Assembly: GCA_027924645.1 (NCBI GenBank)
Contig: BSBN01001752.1
Location: forward strand, 14,306,001 to 14,370,000
Reading direction: 5' to 3'
DNA from: Cunninghamia lanceolata
Lineage: Eukaryota; Streptophyta; Pinopsida; Cupressales; Cupressaceae
Length of the DNA stretch: 64,000 nt
Both the position numbers and the translations under genes were made by a program. Of the stretch, positions 24,817 to 35,593 are shown piece after piece. Each line of letters starts with the position of its first letter. Position 1 is the first letter of the stretch. The notes under the pieces are model-generated. The model had not been told where the DNA came from. It did not search any database and saw only the letters and a program-made list of their open reading frames with translations.

Positions 24817-25139
24817 AGCTGAAACAATTGATTACATCCAAGTGGTGAAAGGTACTCCAATAATTTTTTGCTAATCCTAACCATTTGCATGTGAATGCTT
24901 TCAAATGGAATTCAGTTTTTATTATGCAATGTTTAACAATAGAAAGAAATTACACAAATTGTGTGATATTGTTGTCTTTCATTCATTTTGTAATAAAAAA
25001 TGTATACAATGTTGTTGTTTCATACATTGAGATCAAAAGAATGGATAAATGTCTCACACAAGCCGTGGGAATGACTGAAGTGAACTAATGCAACATGGAA
25101 GGAAAGCTATACATCTGAAGATAGAATAAGGAAAAAACA
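24817..25139. other. Sequence of unknown nature after the LINE
   Basis: AT-rich and non-coding. I see no 3' UTR or poly(A) tail that would belong to the LINE, and no target-site duplication. Confidence 0.4.
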
Positions 25140-25235
25140 TATGAAAAGAGATCATATCTTTCATTGCCTTAATGGCTGATTTTGGTGTTGGTCCTCTTAT
25201 CTTCAACTCCTCTTGTTCTCGATCTTCAGATGTAC
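25140..25235 (-). other. Possible exon of a minus-strand gene
   Basis: On the minus strand a CTACAG acceptor-like site at about 25236 leads into an open frame with TSEDREQEELKIRG, then PTPKSAIKAMKD, which has protein-like rather than random composition. I do not recognise the family. The open frame continues to about 25085 with hydrophobic, less convincing sequence. It could be the terminal exon of a gene whose first exon lies near 28.2 kb, or chance. Confidence 0.25.
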
Positions 25236-28137
25236 CTGTAGATGATTGAAAATTTGGTTAGAGCTCGAGACATGAAATCTCATCATATGTTTCATCAATA
25301 GACATATAACCTATATCTATGATGCATTAAATCAATTGAGCCATTATCAGATGTATGCAAGAAAAGCCAAAATCAGATCATCAAATGAAAGTCAAATTAT
25401 CAAGAAGAGCATTGAACTTCACTATTTTATTTAACTTGTTTGCTCATTATGTAGGTACAGGTTCATCTTTTATTTCATATTCCATCTTTTGATATTTTAG
25501 CATGTGGTGAAAATTGGGCTCCCACAAGGGTTGAGCCCAGCATGTTGCCCTTAAGTCTTAAGAGGCATATGGATTAGTAAGAAAAATGATTTATCTTTTC
25601 AAATAAAAGCATATTCTGATTGAAGATCAATTTATAAGGTAACTAAGCACATTGTCTATTCATAGTAGCCATACAGTCATGTGGAGCAATGTCAGGACAA
25701 CTCATTGATAAAAGGTAAAGTATTAAATGTTTTGCAGTCACTATCAACATGGAGTGCCATCAAAAGAATGCAAACATTGACATTAGATAGTTACTAGAGC
25801 CAAGAAAGAGTTCATCAAATCCTGGAGCAACTAATGTAGAAGTGAAATTTCAAGATAGTATATAGTTTCATATGAGATGAGCAATTCCCAAGCTCTGGTA
25901 ACTATCTAATGTCAAAATAATGCCTTAACATTACAAGGCAACAGCCATAGTGATGCAAATGCAACTGCCATAACAACATCAAATAGGACAGTGAATATCA
26001 AGCATACTTATATCTTCATTGCACCCAAGGTAGTGAATAAGGTTTCACCCTTTACCACCTCATAAAACTGTCACATAGAAGCACTGTCACAAGAAAATCT
26101 AGAGGAACAACCATAACATATAGATGACTATCAACATGGGACAATATAGTCATGCTTGGGATAAAGAAAAGATTTTTGATAAGGTATAAAATAGTTTTCC
26201 ATGTTTGAATAGTTTCTCATGAGAGGTTTTGTTAGGTTCTATGCTCCCACCATACTATGAGGACATTCAATAAAGACACAATGAAGACAAAGGATAGCAG
26301 CCTTTAGGCATGGACTACCATCAAAGGTTAAAATTGTGCATGATTGTTATTCAAGGTCATCAAAAGCTACTAGATAGGAACAGTCATATGTCTATAATTG
26401 AGGGGTACTTATCTCAAGCAAGTAAAGTATCTAGAAGTTAAGGTACCCTTCATTCATAGAGTCTGTAAAGCCTCAAAGTGATTCAAGACAACATCACCAA
26501 AACAAAGGTTGATGTTAAAGTACAACAGTCATGAGGAACAATAGAAAAGGAAAGAATAGATGCATTTAATTTGTCCTCAAGGGAGCATCCAATGAGAAAT
26601 CAAAAGCATATATAGTGGATAGCCCCTGAAGTATACAAATCCAGAGATAATTACCTTCATTTTCAAGGGCAATCATAAATGAAGTAGCAATCAAAAGATA
26701 AGGTACAATCATTTTTCAAACTCAAGGAATAGTGGGGTCTTCAAAACATAATCATCACCTAACATACAAATAAGTTACTAAATAGCCAGCACTATGCAAT
26801 GCAATTAGTAACAGTATATACTACACTATTGCCACAAGCTTAATGAGCTATTAAGAGGTAGCAAGTATGCATAGGACATGATCAACTATAAATGACTATA
26901 AAATGTGTAACAGCAGTCCAAAACCTCACGGGACACTCATGAATAAATGTATGAAGCCAGGGGGTGCTGTCCAAGATTGTTCACATCACAACAAATAAGA
27001 GAAAAAATAGAGCAAGGATCACCTTGAAGGTACGATAATGCATATCTGAAAGAAGACTTTCTAGATTACTCACAAAAGATACAAAGAAGCCAAGAGAAGT
27101 GCATTTACTTGTTGCAGAACCAAGAGGGCACCAAGTAGGGATACAATTATCATGATAAAGAAAAGAAAGCATATTTTAATTGCTGATAACAATAGAAGTC
27201 AAGATGTATCAAAGAATAGTTCAAGAGCTTCTAATTAGCAAAGCATCAGAGAGCCATATTGAGGAAAAATGATTCTCAAGTCTGGAACAACAATGCATAA
27301 TAATCTCAAAGATATGAAACAGTCAACAGCCATGAAAAGCTCAATTGGGTAGCAAAGAAAGAGCAAATATTTATCATTTTGTTGTGAATGAAGTGTAAAT
27401 CTGCAATGGGTATTTGACTAACAAATAGGAGGCCACAAGCAGAGAAGGCCTTCATGTAAACACAAACCTTAGCAGCCATTCATGGCACAGTAGGGGAAAC
27501 AATGAGTTTTTTTCTACATCAAGCAGCAAATCCAAAAGTAGAGAATGCCTCCATAGGTCCAAAAGTCGTAGCAGAGGTATGTCTATACAGAGGAGAAAGA
27601 GAAAAGGAAGAAAAATGTAGAGTGAGATTTTTTTTCAATCATCTCTTTCACGACCATACAGAAGGAAGCTCGAGTGCTAGGTTTTCATCACCTTTTTCAC
27701 AGAATATGCAAACTTTTCCCACAGAAGGTGGAAAAAGCCAAAAAGTAACTCACTAAAGAGTAACCACAACATTTTTAGAGGTATTGTTGGCATGAAGGAC
27801 TCAAACAAGTTTTTATCTACAACAAACCCTAATGGGTTTTCTCTTTTTGTATGAGGAATTCCAAGTACCATAACAGAGAAAAAGATGCAAGAAACAGTGT
27901 TGGCACGACAATTGTCTTAGGAAAATATAGGGCCATCAAAGAATGAATACCTCTACCCATAATATAACCACATAAAGGAATGATATGCTACAGATTTCAT
28001 AGCTGAAAGCAGTAATATCATAAAGAAAAGCACTTTCAAAAGTAGTGAAATGAGGGCATTTTTATGGCTTTTATGTTTGAAAGAACACAGCGAAGGAGAC
28101 AAATCAATTTCAGATGGAAATAAAGTTAAAAACTTAC
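25236..28137. other. Non-coding stretch, possible intron
   Basis: Nearly 3 kb with no long open frame, no LTR and no recognised transposon protein. A 7-bp stem (TGGGCTC/GAGCCCA, about 25518-25542) is the only clear structure. Purine-rich, A-rich plus-strand composition means a T-rich minus strand, as expected for a minus-strand plant intron, but this is weak evidence. Confidence 0.3.
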
Positions 28138-28330
28138 CAGTAGAGTGGAGAGAGGCGACCTCTTACACACAGAAGCAGCTTCAGAGTTTCAAAACTCTTA
28201 GAGATCCCTCAATGAAGTCTAAACCCTAAGCATGGTGGTGGCGTAGAGAGTAGCAACAACAAAATGTAGAAAGTGCAAATGAGCCCGAGTTAGGGCAATT
28301 TTGGTTCTTTTTGCACATCAAGGAACAATC
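28138..28330 (-). other. Possible 5' untranslated exon on the minus strand
   Basis: Read on the minus strand, this has plant 5'-leader character: CCACCACCATG, then an AGGGTTTAG (an 'AACCCTAA-like' element in reverse sense), a very short upstream frame, and an excellent splice donor CTG/GTAAGT at 28137. No long coding frame is inside. It would fit an exon 1 spliced to downstream sequence such as 25235, but no transcript is visible. Confidence 0.25.
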
Positions 28331-29795
28331 TAGTATGCTCGAATTCCTAGTGGCATTTTATCACTTTATTTCCCAAAAAAAAAGTCAAACATACTAATAG
28401 GTCGTGGTCAAGACCTTTTCTTATTCAAATGTAGTGAATGTGGAGTGTTATCACATATTTGCATGCCTTAGTGAATAAACCCTTGTAAAACCATTGTTAT
28501 TTTGCATGAGCTTAGGGAAAAGTAAAATATGTAAGAAAATATTAAAGGTAGACATTCATAAATTACCTTAATATTTGGACTATAATACACAACTAATTAT
28601 CATATGCCACCTATTAAGGTAAAACATAGATGCCTACCTTTAACTCTTGTTTGAATAGATTACCTTCATCCCAAAATCATGCAAAATCAGGAGGTGGATA
28701 TAACTGAAATGCCTTTGAAGCCCTCAAATCATGCAAGAGTTGGAAGTGGAGTTCAACAGGAGTTTTTGAGTCTCATTTTCAGTTGATGGAGTGATATTAG
28801 GGTCAATTTCAGTCAAACTGATTGTGACAATGAGTTTGAGGCTATTTTAGCTCAAATTACTTCAGTTTTGACCTCTCTTTTTGAGGGTTTTCATCTTTGA
28901 TCATGGGAGAAGTTTTGGTAGATTTTTTTTGGAGTTGAGTTGACTTCAGTTAACCCAATCTGACTCATTGGAGTCATCTTTTGTATATAGGAGAAAAAAC
29001 TTATGTTTTTCTCAGTTCTTACCCTTTTGCTCTCTTGTGTATTACAGAGAGAGAATTTTGTAACTCATTTTACAGATTTATATAGTGCAGCAGATTACAG
29101 GTTACATGTTATTATCTTTTATGCAGTATTTTCCTGCTATTGTCACTTAGAATTTATCAATTTTGCCTCTTTAGAATAATGAAAAGTATCTTTGTGAATG
29201 ATTTGATGAAATTATTGTGTTTTAGCTATCAAAACCTCTAGTTGTGTCTTGTTCATGATTGTACATCATATCACAGGTCTTAGGTTGTGCCAACATTCAT
29301 TTTGTTTCTTCAAGTTGTGAAAAATTATTTTCCTTCTGAAAAGACAAACTGTTTCGCCTTCTTTGGAAACATTATTGTGATCAAATTGCCATTTCTAAAC
29401 TATGTAAACAATCTTTCTGAGAATAGTTGTGAATCAATTTTCATTTAGGTGCATCACCATACTTTCAAATTGAGTTTTGTCCATTCATTTCATAGTCTTC
29501 TATCCCTTTTCCTTCAAAGAGTCATTAATCCATTAGAAAATTATAAAGGAGCCAGCCCATAATTTGGAGGTCTATCTTCGTTATAGGGTACCCACAATCT
29601 AAGATATTCCAATGTTACACAGGATTGCTGAGCTTTGCAGCTTCACATCACGGGTGCAATCCTAGTTTCAACAATAGTTTTTTGCATGCTCAGTGGAACA
29701 CTGAAACTCATTTCAATTAGAAGTTCAAAGCTTTTTACTGATGTCCTAGTATATGCAGTATTATTTTTCTACCTTTTAGAGGTAAATATTATACC
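28331..29795 (+). other. Probable 5' LTR and leader of the outer gypsy element
   Basis: Non-coding sequence ending directly before the primer-binding-like site at 29796. A GTATATAGGA box at about 28983 is followed by a CTTACCCTTTTGCTCTCTTG segment, as at an LTR promoter and transcription start. The start is not defined because no second LTR copy is present; the 3' LTR should lie beyond the window. Confidence 0.35.
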
Positions 29796-29812
29796 TGGCG
29801 ACTCTAATCTCT
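29796..29812 (+). other. Primer-binding-site-like sequence
   Basis: TGGCGACTCTAATC resembles the TGGCGACTC-type primer site of Tat/Ogre-group elements. Similar sequence occurs at 38351 and at 38788 in the inserted element. The match beyond the first eleven bases is weak. Confidence 0.45.
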
Positions 29813-29913
29813 AATTTTTGAAGTAGATCTAGTGAAAATAGCTTAAGAGAAGAGTACAGACAAGAGGAAGTTGTTCTTCTTTTGACTATTTGCATCTTTT
29901 GCCTCCAAGGAGA

Positions 29914-31254
29914 AGAGGTAGAATAGCTACAAGAGCATCCAATCCAACACCAAGGACCAAATCTACTCCTCTAAGGACTGCAGAATTTGATCAAAGAAAC
30001 TTGGTGATAGATCTTTAGATTCAAACTCCACAGATATCTCAGCATATACCTCAAGCTCCACCAATGGCCAGACAATATCCATTTGTTACATTTAATACTG
30101 GCAGCCCACTACTACTTGTAGCTCATGATGACATTCCTATAGGAGCTTTGAGAGGTTTGCCATTCTTTATGGGTGAGGATCAGACCACACCAATTGAGCA
30201 TATAAAAGATGTAGCCACGTTGTGCACAGTGCATCATATCACACAAGAAAATGTAGCAGTTAGATTGTTGGCAGCATCTCTGAAGGGGAAGGCTCTTCAA
30301 TGGTTTAGAGGATTAGCTATTGGTTCTATCACATCATGGGACTTGTTGGGAGATGCTCTGAACAAACAGTTTGAAGAAAAGTCAAATAACTTGTCTCTGA
30401 TGGAGCAGTTAAGCACAATAAAAAGAGCCCCTTAGGAGCATATGGCTTATTTTAATTTCATATTTCAAAGAACGTGGGACCAAATCCCAGAAATGGTAAG
30501 ACCTACATATGAACATGTATTTTTATATTTCCTTGGAGCATTAAACAATGATATTATTATTATGGTACAATCAATGAATGGAACTTCATTACTAGCTGCT
30601 TATGTAATTGCAATCAGGGCTGAAAACAACCTAATTCAGGCAGGCAAAATAGCTCCAAGGCTGTCGATGCCTATTTTTCCTAAAATACAACCATCAGTTC
30701 CTTTACAAATCCCACCTTTAGCTGTTGTACCTGTTGCATCAGCTCTAGGTTATGTAGCTACAACTTAAAATAACCATGTTTCTTCCCCTTCTTAGGAACT
30801 TCAAGAGATAAAAGGGTTATTACATAATTTTAGTAATGAGTTGGTCAACATAAAAAAGCAGCAAGGTCAAAATTCTAGACCTTACCAACCTCCATATCAA
30901 ACAAATAGGCCTACAAGTCAAGTTAACCCTCAGCCTCGAAGGAGGAATTATAACCCAAGGCCTTTTCAGCCATATAATCCAAATATTGTAAGTGCATCAA
31001 GAGAGTTGGTTCCCATGCAGAACAATCTGGTTCAAGACCATGAGTGGTGCTTTCCATGTAATCAGCCTCACAGTCAATCATCTTGTCCAAATGGAGTGTT
31101 AAATCAGGCACTTATGGTGCAGAATTTTGCTGTTGATCAGCAAAATATTGGGCAAGTAAGCAATGAAGATAGTCAAAATGAGGTAGCTTTGATGAACTGG
31201 CAAGGTGAAGAGTTTGGTGGTGTCAATCAACCTCAAAGACAAGTTCAAAATTAG
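29914..31254 (+). pseudogene. Outer element gag
   Basis: A basic proline-rich N-terminus precedes a retrotransposon gag core (LRGLPFFMGED, VRLLAASLKGKALQWFRGL, a LNKQFEE segment). Next is a proline/glutamine-rich linker, then a CCHC-like knuckle CFPCNQPHSQSSC (about 31048-31085). Gag forms the virus-like particle and packages RNA in the cytoplasm. In-frame stops occur near 30433, 30766 and 30796; two of these are TAG where the family usually has glutamine. No ATG is obvious upstream of 30064, so the true start is uncertain. Confidence 0.8.
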
Positions 31255-32399
31255 TCTTATAACCCTGTAGTAGTAAATATAAGATCTAAGAAAAGGGCTA
31301 TAGATTTGGGACAGGAGCCTAATCCAATGCCAAATCAGGCTTCTTCAAGTCAATAGCCAGGTATTACATGCAGCAAATTCAAATTTTGCCAAGACAACAA
31401 GCTGTACCAGGTAAAGATCAGCAGAAAGTTTAAACACAACCACTAGTGCAAGAAGAGGCTGTTGTTCCAAAAATACAACTGAAGGTAAATCCTCCTTCTT
31501 TTAACATTTTAGATTACATGAAGAAGTCTAATATCAGTGTTTCAATGTGGGACTCTTTAGCTCTTCCCGGCCAAAGAGATTTGTTACAAACTGCATTAAC
31601 AAATCTTTTTGTATCAAATGAACCAAGTAAGGATCATTATGCAGAGGACCTAGGTGAACAAGACACTACAAGAATTCAATCAAATAACTCAACAAAGATG
31701 GGGAAATTCACTGTTTTGACAGAGACCAAATCTTCCATGACTCAAGGCCTAATTCAATGGACTTTATTTGAAACATGGCACAAAACACAAGATGATCTCA
31801 GGGCAGACACCTTAAGGGTCTCAAACCAACTCACATGATTCATCCAAGTCACTGTGTAGGGCCTAAATGGTGTGGTTTGTTGCATGTTTCATGGACCAGT
31901 CATAGTTCTAGTAGCACTGTTTGAGGGACAGTCACAATAACCTTCTACAATGACCCTGAATTGGTTAGCTCTAACCTCTACCAGGTGTTCTTGTGATAGA
32001 CCAACAACATGACAAGACATAACAAGTACTTTCTTTGGGACAGTTGCATCTAATGAGGACTGGCACAGTCAAAATAGGGTAAAATAGGTCAGTTTTACAA
32101 AGGAACCTTCCTTGATTCCTATCACAGGACCATTCCAAACACTTGGACACCTTGTATTCATGACAAAACAAGAGATTTCATTGGGTTTTCAATCCCATAG
32201 TCAACTGTTTGGCATATAATCATTGTTGTTCCTCACAAAGCCCCAACACATGGGTTTGTTGGGCCTTTACATGGAAAACTCAGACAAAACTAGAACTCAA
32301 AATAGGCCTCTTGGACCTATGGGTGTCCCTGCACCATGCCCCTGCACCATATCAGCCAAAAGTGAATATCGTAACTGATCAACCAAAAGAGAAACTAGT
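31255..32399 (+). other. Gag-protease linker with a possible insertion
   Basis: The first part (to about 31830) still reads as linker protein (FNILDYMKKSNISVSMWDSL, then a LPGQRDLLQTAL segment). From about 31840 to 32340 nothing protein-like is seen. This 500-bp block ends at a CCCTGCACCAT doublet (32330-32352), which may mark an insertion or slippage. I could not identify the block. Confidence 0.4.
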
Positions 32400-32985
32400 G
32401 AGTAAGTCATTGCGAAAGAATGGACAACCAAACCATGAGGTAAAGCCACCACCCTTTTATCTCACTTTAATCATTGGAAACCATCTTGTCCATAGTTGTA
32501 TGATACATTCAGGGACTAGCAGTTCAATTATGCCTAAGAAAATTGTTGATCAACTGGGTTTAAAATATGAACCACTCTTAAAAGGAGTTGTTCAATTAGA
32601 TGGTTCTACTGTTAATATAGTAGGAGTGATCAGAAATCTAAATCTTACATTACATGCTTGTCCTAACTTTGCAATTCCACAAGAAGTATATATCATAGAT
32701 CTTCCTGCTTATTTTGCATTGTGTCTTGTAAAAGATTTTACAGCCAAGTTAGGAGGGTATTTATCCTCTGATTGGTCACATTTGTTCTTTAGCACTAGAT
32801 AGGGTACAAAGGTTACAATAAAATCTGAGTTGCTGGAAAAAGATCACATTGAGCCTTATACTCCTAGTGTTGTTAATGCAAATTTGACCTATCATGAGGA
32901 AGAACGGCCTGTTGTTCATGAGAGAAACACCCCAATTGAAAACATACCAGACCCATTTCTAGATGAATGGGCATCATAAAATCAT
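32400..32985 (+). pseudogene. Outer element aspartic protease
   Basis: The frame reads PPPFYLTLIIGNHLVHSCMI, then HSGTSSSIMP, KIVDQLGLKYEP and the hydrophobic tail of a retropepsin. The catalytic Asp-Ser/Thr-Gly of this family is here His-Ser-Gly, so the copy would be inactive even without its stops (near 32802 and 32978). It would have cleaved the Gag-Pol polyprotein. Confidence 0.8.
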
Positions 32986-33105
32986 GAAGATGACCCTTAT
33001 AAGAAAATGGAATAAGTTGGTTTTGGCATCTACATGATCCCTGAACAGGATCAACCTATTCCTAACTTCATCAAAGGTGAAAATCAGTACCAACAGTAAA
33101 AGGAG

Positions 33106-33598
33106 CAGTCAGAAAATGAGCTATGGCAGCTATATTTTGATGGTTCACGAAGCAAATTTGGTGCTGGAGGAAGTGCTATGTTAGTTTCTCCAAGTGGTGA
33201 AAGGTATTTTTTAGATTTTTGCTTTGCAAGTTCAGTTGTTCAAATAATGTTGCTAAATATGAAGCCCTTGTTCATGGATTAGAATGGGCTAGAAAGAGAA
33301 ATGTTAAGTGCCTTCGGGTGTTTGGAGATAGTGAATTAGTGGTTAATCAAGTAAGGAATATTCATGCCACTAAAATGACTTGTTAAAACTGTATAAACAT
33401 AGAGTAGGGGGCATGATTAAGGAATTTGATACATTTAATTTGCTGTCCATACCAAGAACTCAGAATAAACAAGCAGATAAACTTGCTGCCATGGGAGCTG
33501 AGTTTGATATTCCAGCTGAAATAAAAAATGTTGCTGTCCAGAATTATGTGAAAGTTGTTGTTAGACCTGTTGTACCAGATAATAACATTTATTGGTAG
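33106..33598 (+). pseudogene. Extra (archaeal-type-like) RNase H, positioned before RT
   Basis: Reads ELWQLYFDGSRSKFGAGG, then a frameshift near 33235, NNVAKYEALVHGLEWA (33246), a VFGDSELVVNQV segment (33321) and the final RTQNKQADKLAAMG segment. DGS, E, D and the terminal D positions match the second RNase H of the Tat lineage of Ty3/gypsy elements. It degrades the RNA of RNA:DNA hybrids. The Tat/Ogre elements of flowering plants have it after the retroviral-type RNase H; here it sits between protease and RT, as also in the inserted element at 41 kb. Confidence 0.75.
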
Positions 33599-33733
33599 GT
33601 ATTTGATAGTGCCAAACAAGTTATCAGTTTCATGATTAAAGAGGCTGAATTTTCAGCTTCTAATCAGCAAAAGTTATCTCAACAATATGAAGATCATATT
33701 TTTCAGCTTAAAACCAACAAGTTGTGAAAAGGC

Positions 33734-34853
33734 TTGGTAACCCTTGAGTCAATCTTCAACTCAGATGATCAGGTTAGAAAAGAGAAAGCTAGTTTATCCA
33801 TTAAACATGATCATTGTGAGCAGATTGAAATTTTCAAAGGCAAGCTGTTAAAGTTTGGCAATGTATGTACCTTAGAAGAAAAATGTGCATTTATTTTACT
33901 TTGTCAAGAATTTTTTGATGTGTTTTCTTGGGAATACCATGATTTGAAGGGTTTTGATCCTAAATTAGCTCAGCATACTATAGAGCAGGAGCCCAAGGCA
34001 AAACCGGTAAGACAAAAACAAAGACCTCTGAATCCAAAGTTAGAACATCTTATGAAGGCTAAATTAAGTAAAATCATTGAAAGTAATATTATCTTTCCAA
34101 TTAAGCATACCTCATGGGTGTCTAATCTTATCCCCATGAGGAAGAAGAATGGAGAAATCAAACTTTCTGTCAATTTCAGAGACCTTAACAGAGCCTCTCT
34201 GAAAGATCATTACCCACTGCCATCTATGGAACAAATTTTGTAGGTAGTATCTGGATCTAATAGATTCTCTTTTAGATGGTTAATTCTTAGGTTATAACCA
34301 GGTTTTGGTGAAAGAGAGGGATAATTTCAAGATTGCATTTACAACAAAGTGGGGAACAATGGCATATAGGAATATGCCATTTGGATTATCAAATGCAAGA
34401 GCCACTTTTCAAAGAGCTATGGACATGGCTTTCCATGGTTTGATGAACAAGTTTGTAATGGTTTATTTGGATGATATTACAATTTTTTTCAAAAAATACT
34501 AATGATCATATTATTCACTTAAGACAGATCTTCGAGAGATGTAGAGAATATGGGGTTTCACTTAACCCAAAAAAGTGCATTTTTTTTGTCCATGAGGGAA
34601 AGCTTCTTGGACATATAGTTTCCAAGGACGGAATATCTATTGATCCAAAAAGAATTACAGCCATTCTAGCATTATCCTTGCCAGCCCATAAGAAAGGCTT
34701 ACAAAGCTTTCTAGGAAGGATCAACTTTGTGAGGAGGTTCATACCTAACATTGCAGTATTATTGCAGCCCCTTACAGCCATGCTGAAAAAGAACATTCCT
34801 TTTAGCTGGACCAAGGAAGGTAAGAGAAGCTTTGAAGAAATCAAGGAGGCCAT
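33734..34853 (+). pseudogene. Outer element reverse transcriptase, 5' part
   Basis: Motifs in order: a VFSWEYHDLKGFDPKLAQH lead, IIFPIKHTSWVSNLIPMRKK, NFRDLNRASLKDHYPLP, a broken LDG...GYNQ stretch (34245-34300), NMPFGLSNARATFQRAM, VYLDDITIFF (the YxDD box at about 34461-34481), then LLGHIVSKDGI and FLGRINFVRRFIPN. Frames shift near 34300 and 34500. Translation is cut at FEEIKEAI where the giant-LTR element inserted. The rest of the RT/RNase H region is at 61635. Confidence 0.85.
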
Positions 34854-35002
34854 TTTTTGCCCGCCTTTTTTAAAAAAGGCGTCCTAAGTTCATTCTTTGT
34901 TTTTCCTTTACATTCATTGTTGGCCTTTTCACTTAGTTCCTCCTTTAGGCCTAAGTTACTTATTCATTTTCGTGAATCAATGATCCTTTGTATTTTTGAA
35001 GT

Positions 35003-35042
35003 CAAGTCAGCGGGTTCACAAGTTCTTGAACTGCCTGACTTG
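35003..35042 (+). promoter_or_regulatory. Inverted repeat in U3 of the giant LTR
   Basis: CAAGTCAGCGGGTTC is followed after 10 bases by GAACTGCCTGACTTG, an imperfect 15-bp stem. The right LTR has the same structure at 44267-44306 with different bases at two stem positions. Its role is unknown; it could be a protein-binding palindrome or simply chance conserved between the LTR copies. Confidence 0.6.
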
Positions 35043-35545
35043 CTGATTTACCTTGAGTTTCTCATGCCTTGAGTCTTTGTCGTGTTCTCGTATGAAGTCC
35101 TTCCTTTGTAGTCGGGAGGTCGGGGATTCTTTGAAGTTTTGAATCTTTGACTCCTAGTTCAAAAGTTCATGTTTTACCTGACTCGCCAACTTCGCGTAGC
35201 GCACTTTCCCAAGTTGTGTCAGCTGCACTGGCATACTATGTGGAAGATTGACACTTGTCCTTTTGCATTCAATTTGAGGTACGTGCAGACATGGTGGCTC
35301 CGTTCTTTGAGGGAAAGTTGAGGCATGCATTTATGGGTTATAACGACAAAATCGCTGCCAATATTTAATATCTTTCTTGGGGGAATTTATGAGAAGTGAC
35401 TTGAATTAATTTTAAAGCCCGCATAAGGTGATATTATATGCAAAGAGAATGCATTGCAGAGGAACAAACAGCTAGCTCACTATGTGTAGGATTTTAGTTC
35501 AGCTTTTCCCTCACAGGTCAGCTTAGCTAGCAACTCTTCTCTCTC

Positions 35546-35553
35546 TATAAAGG
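35546..35553 (+). promoter_or_regulatory. TATA-like box of the giant LTR
   Basis: TATAAAGG lies 48 bases before the ATG of the LTR frame, at a spacing that would start transcripts just ahead of it. The right LTR has TTTAAAGG at the same place (44818). This places the long frame at the very 5' end of the genomic transcript. Confidence 0.55.
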
Positions 35554-35593
35554 TTTCATATCTTCTTTGAGGAGTTAGAGATTTTTATTTCCC

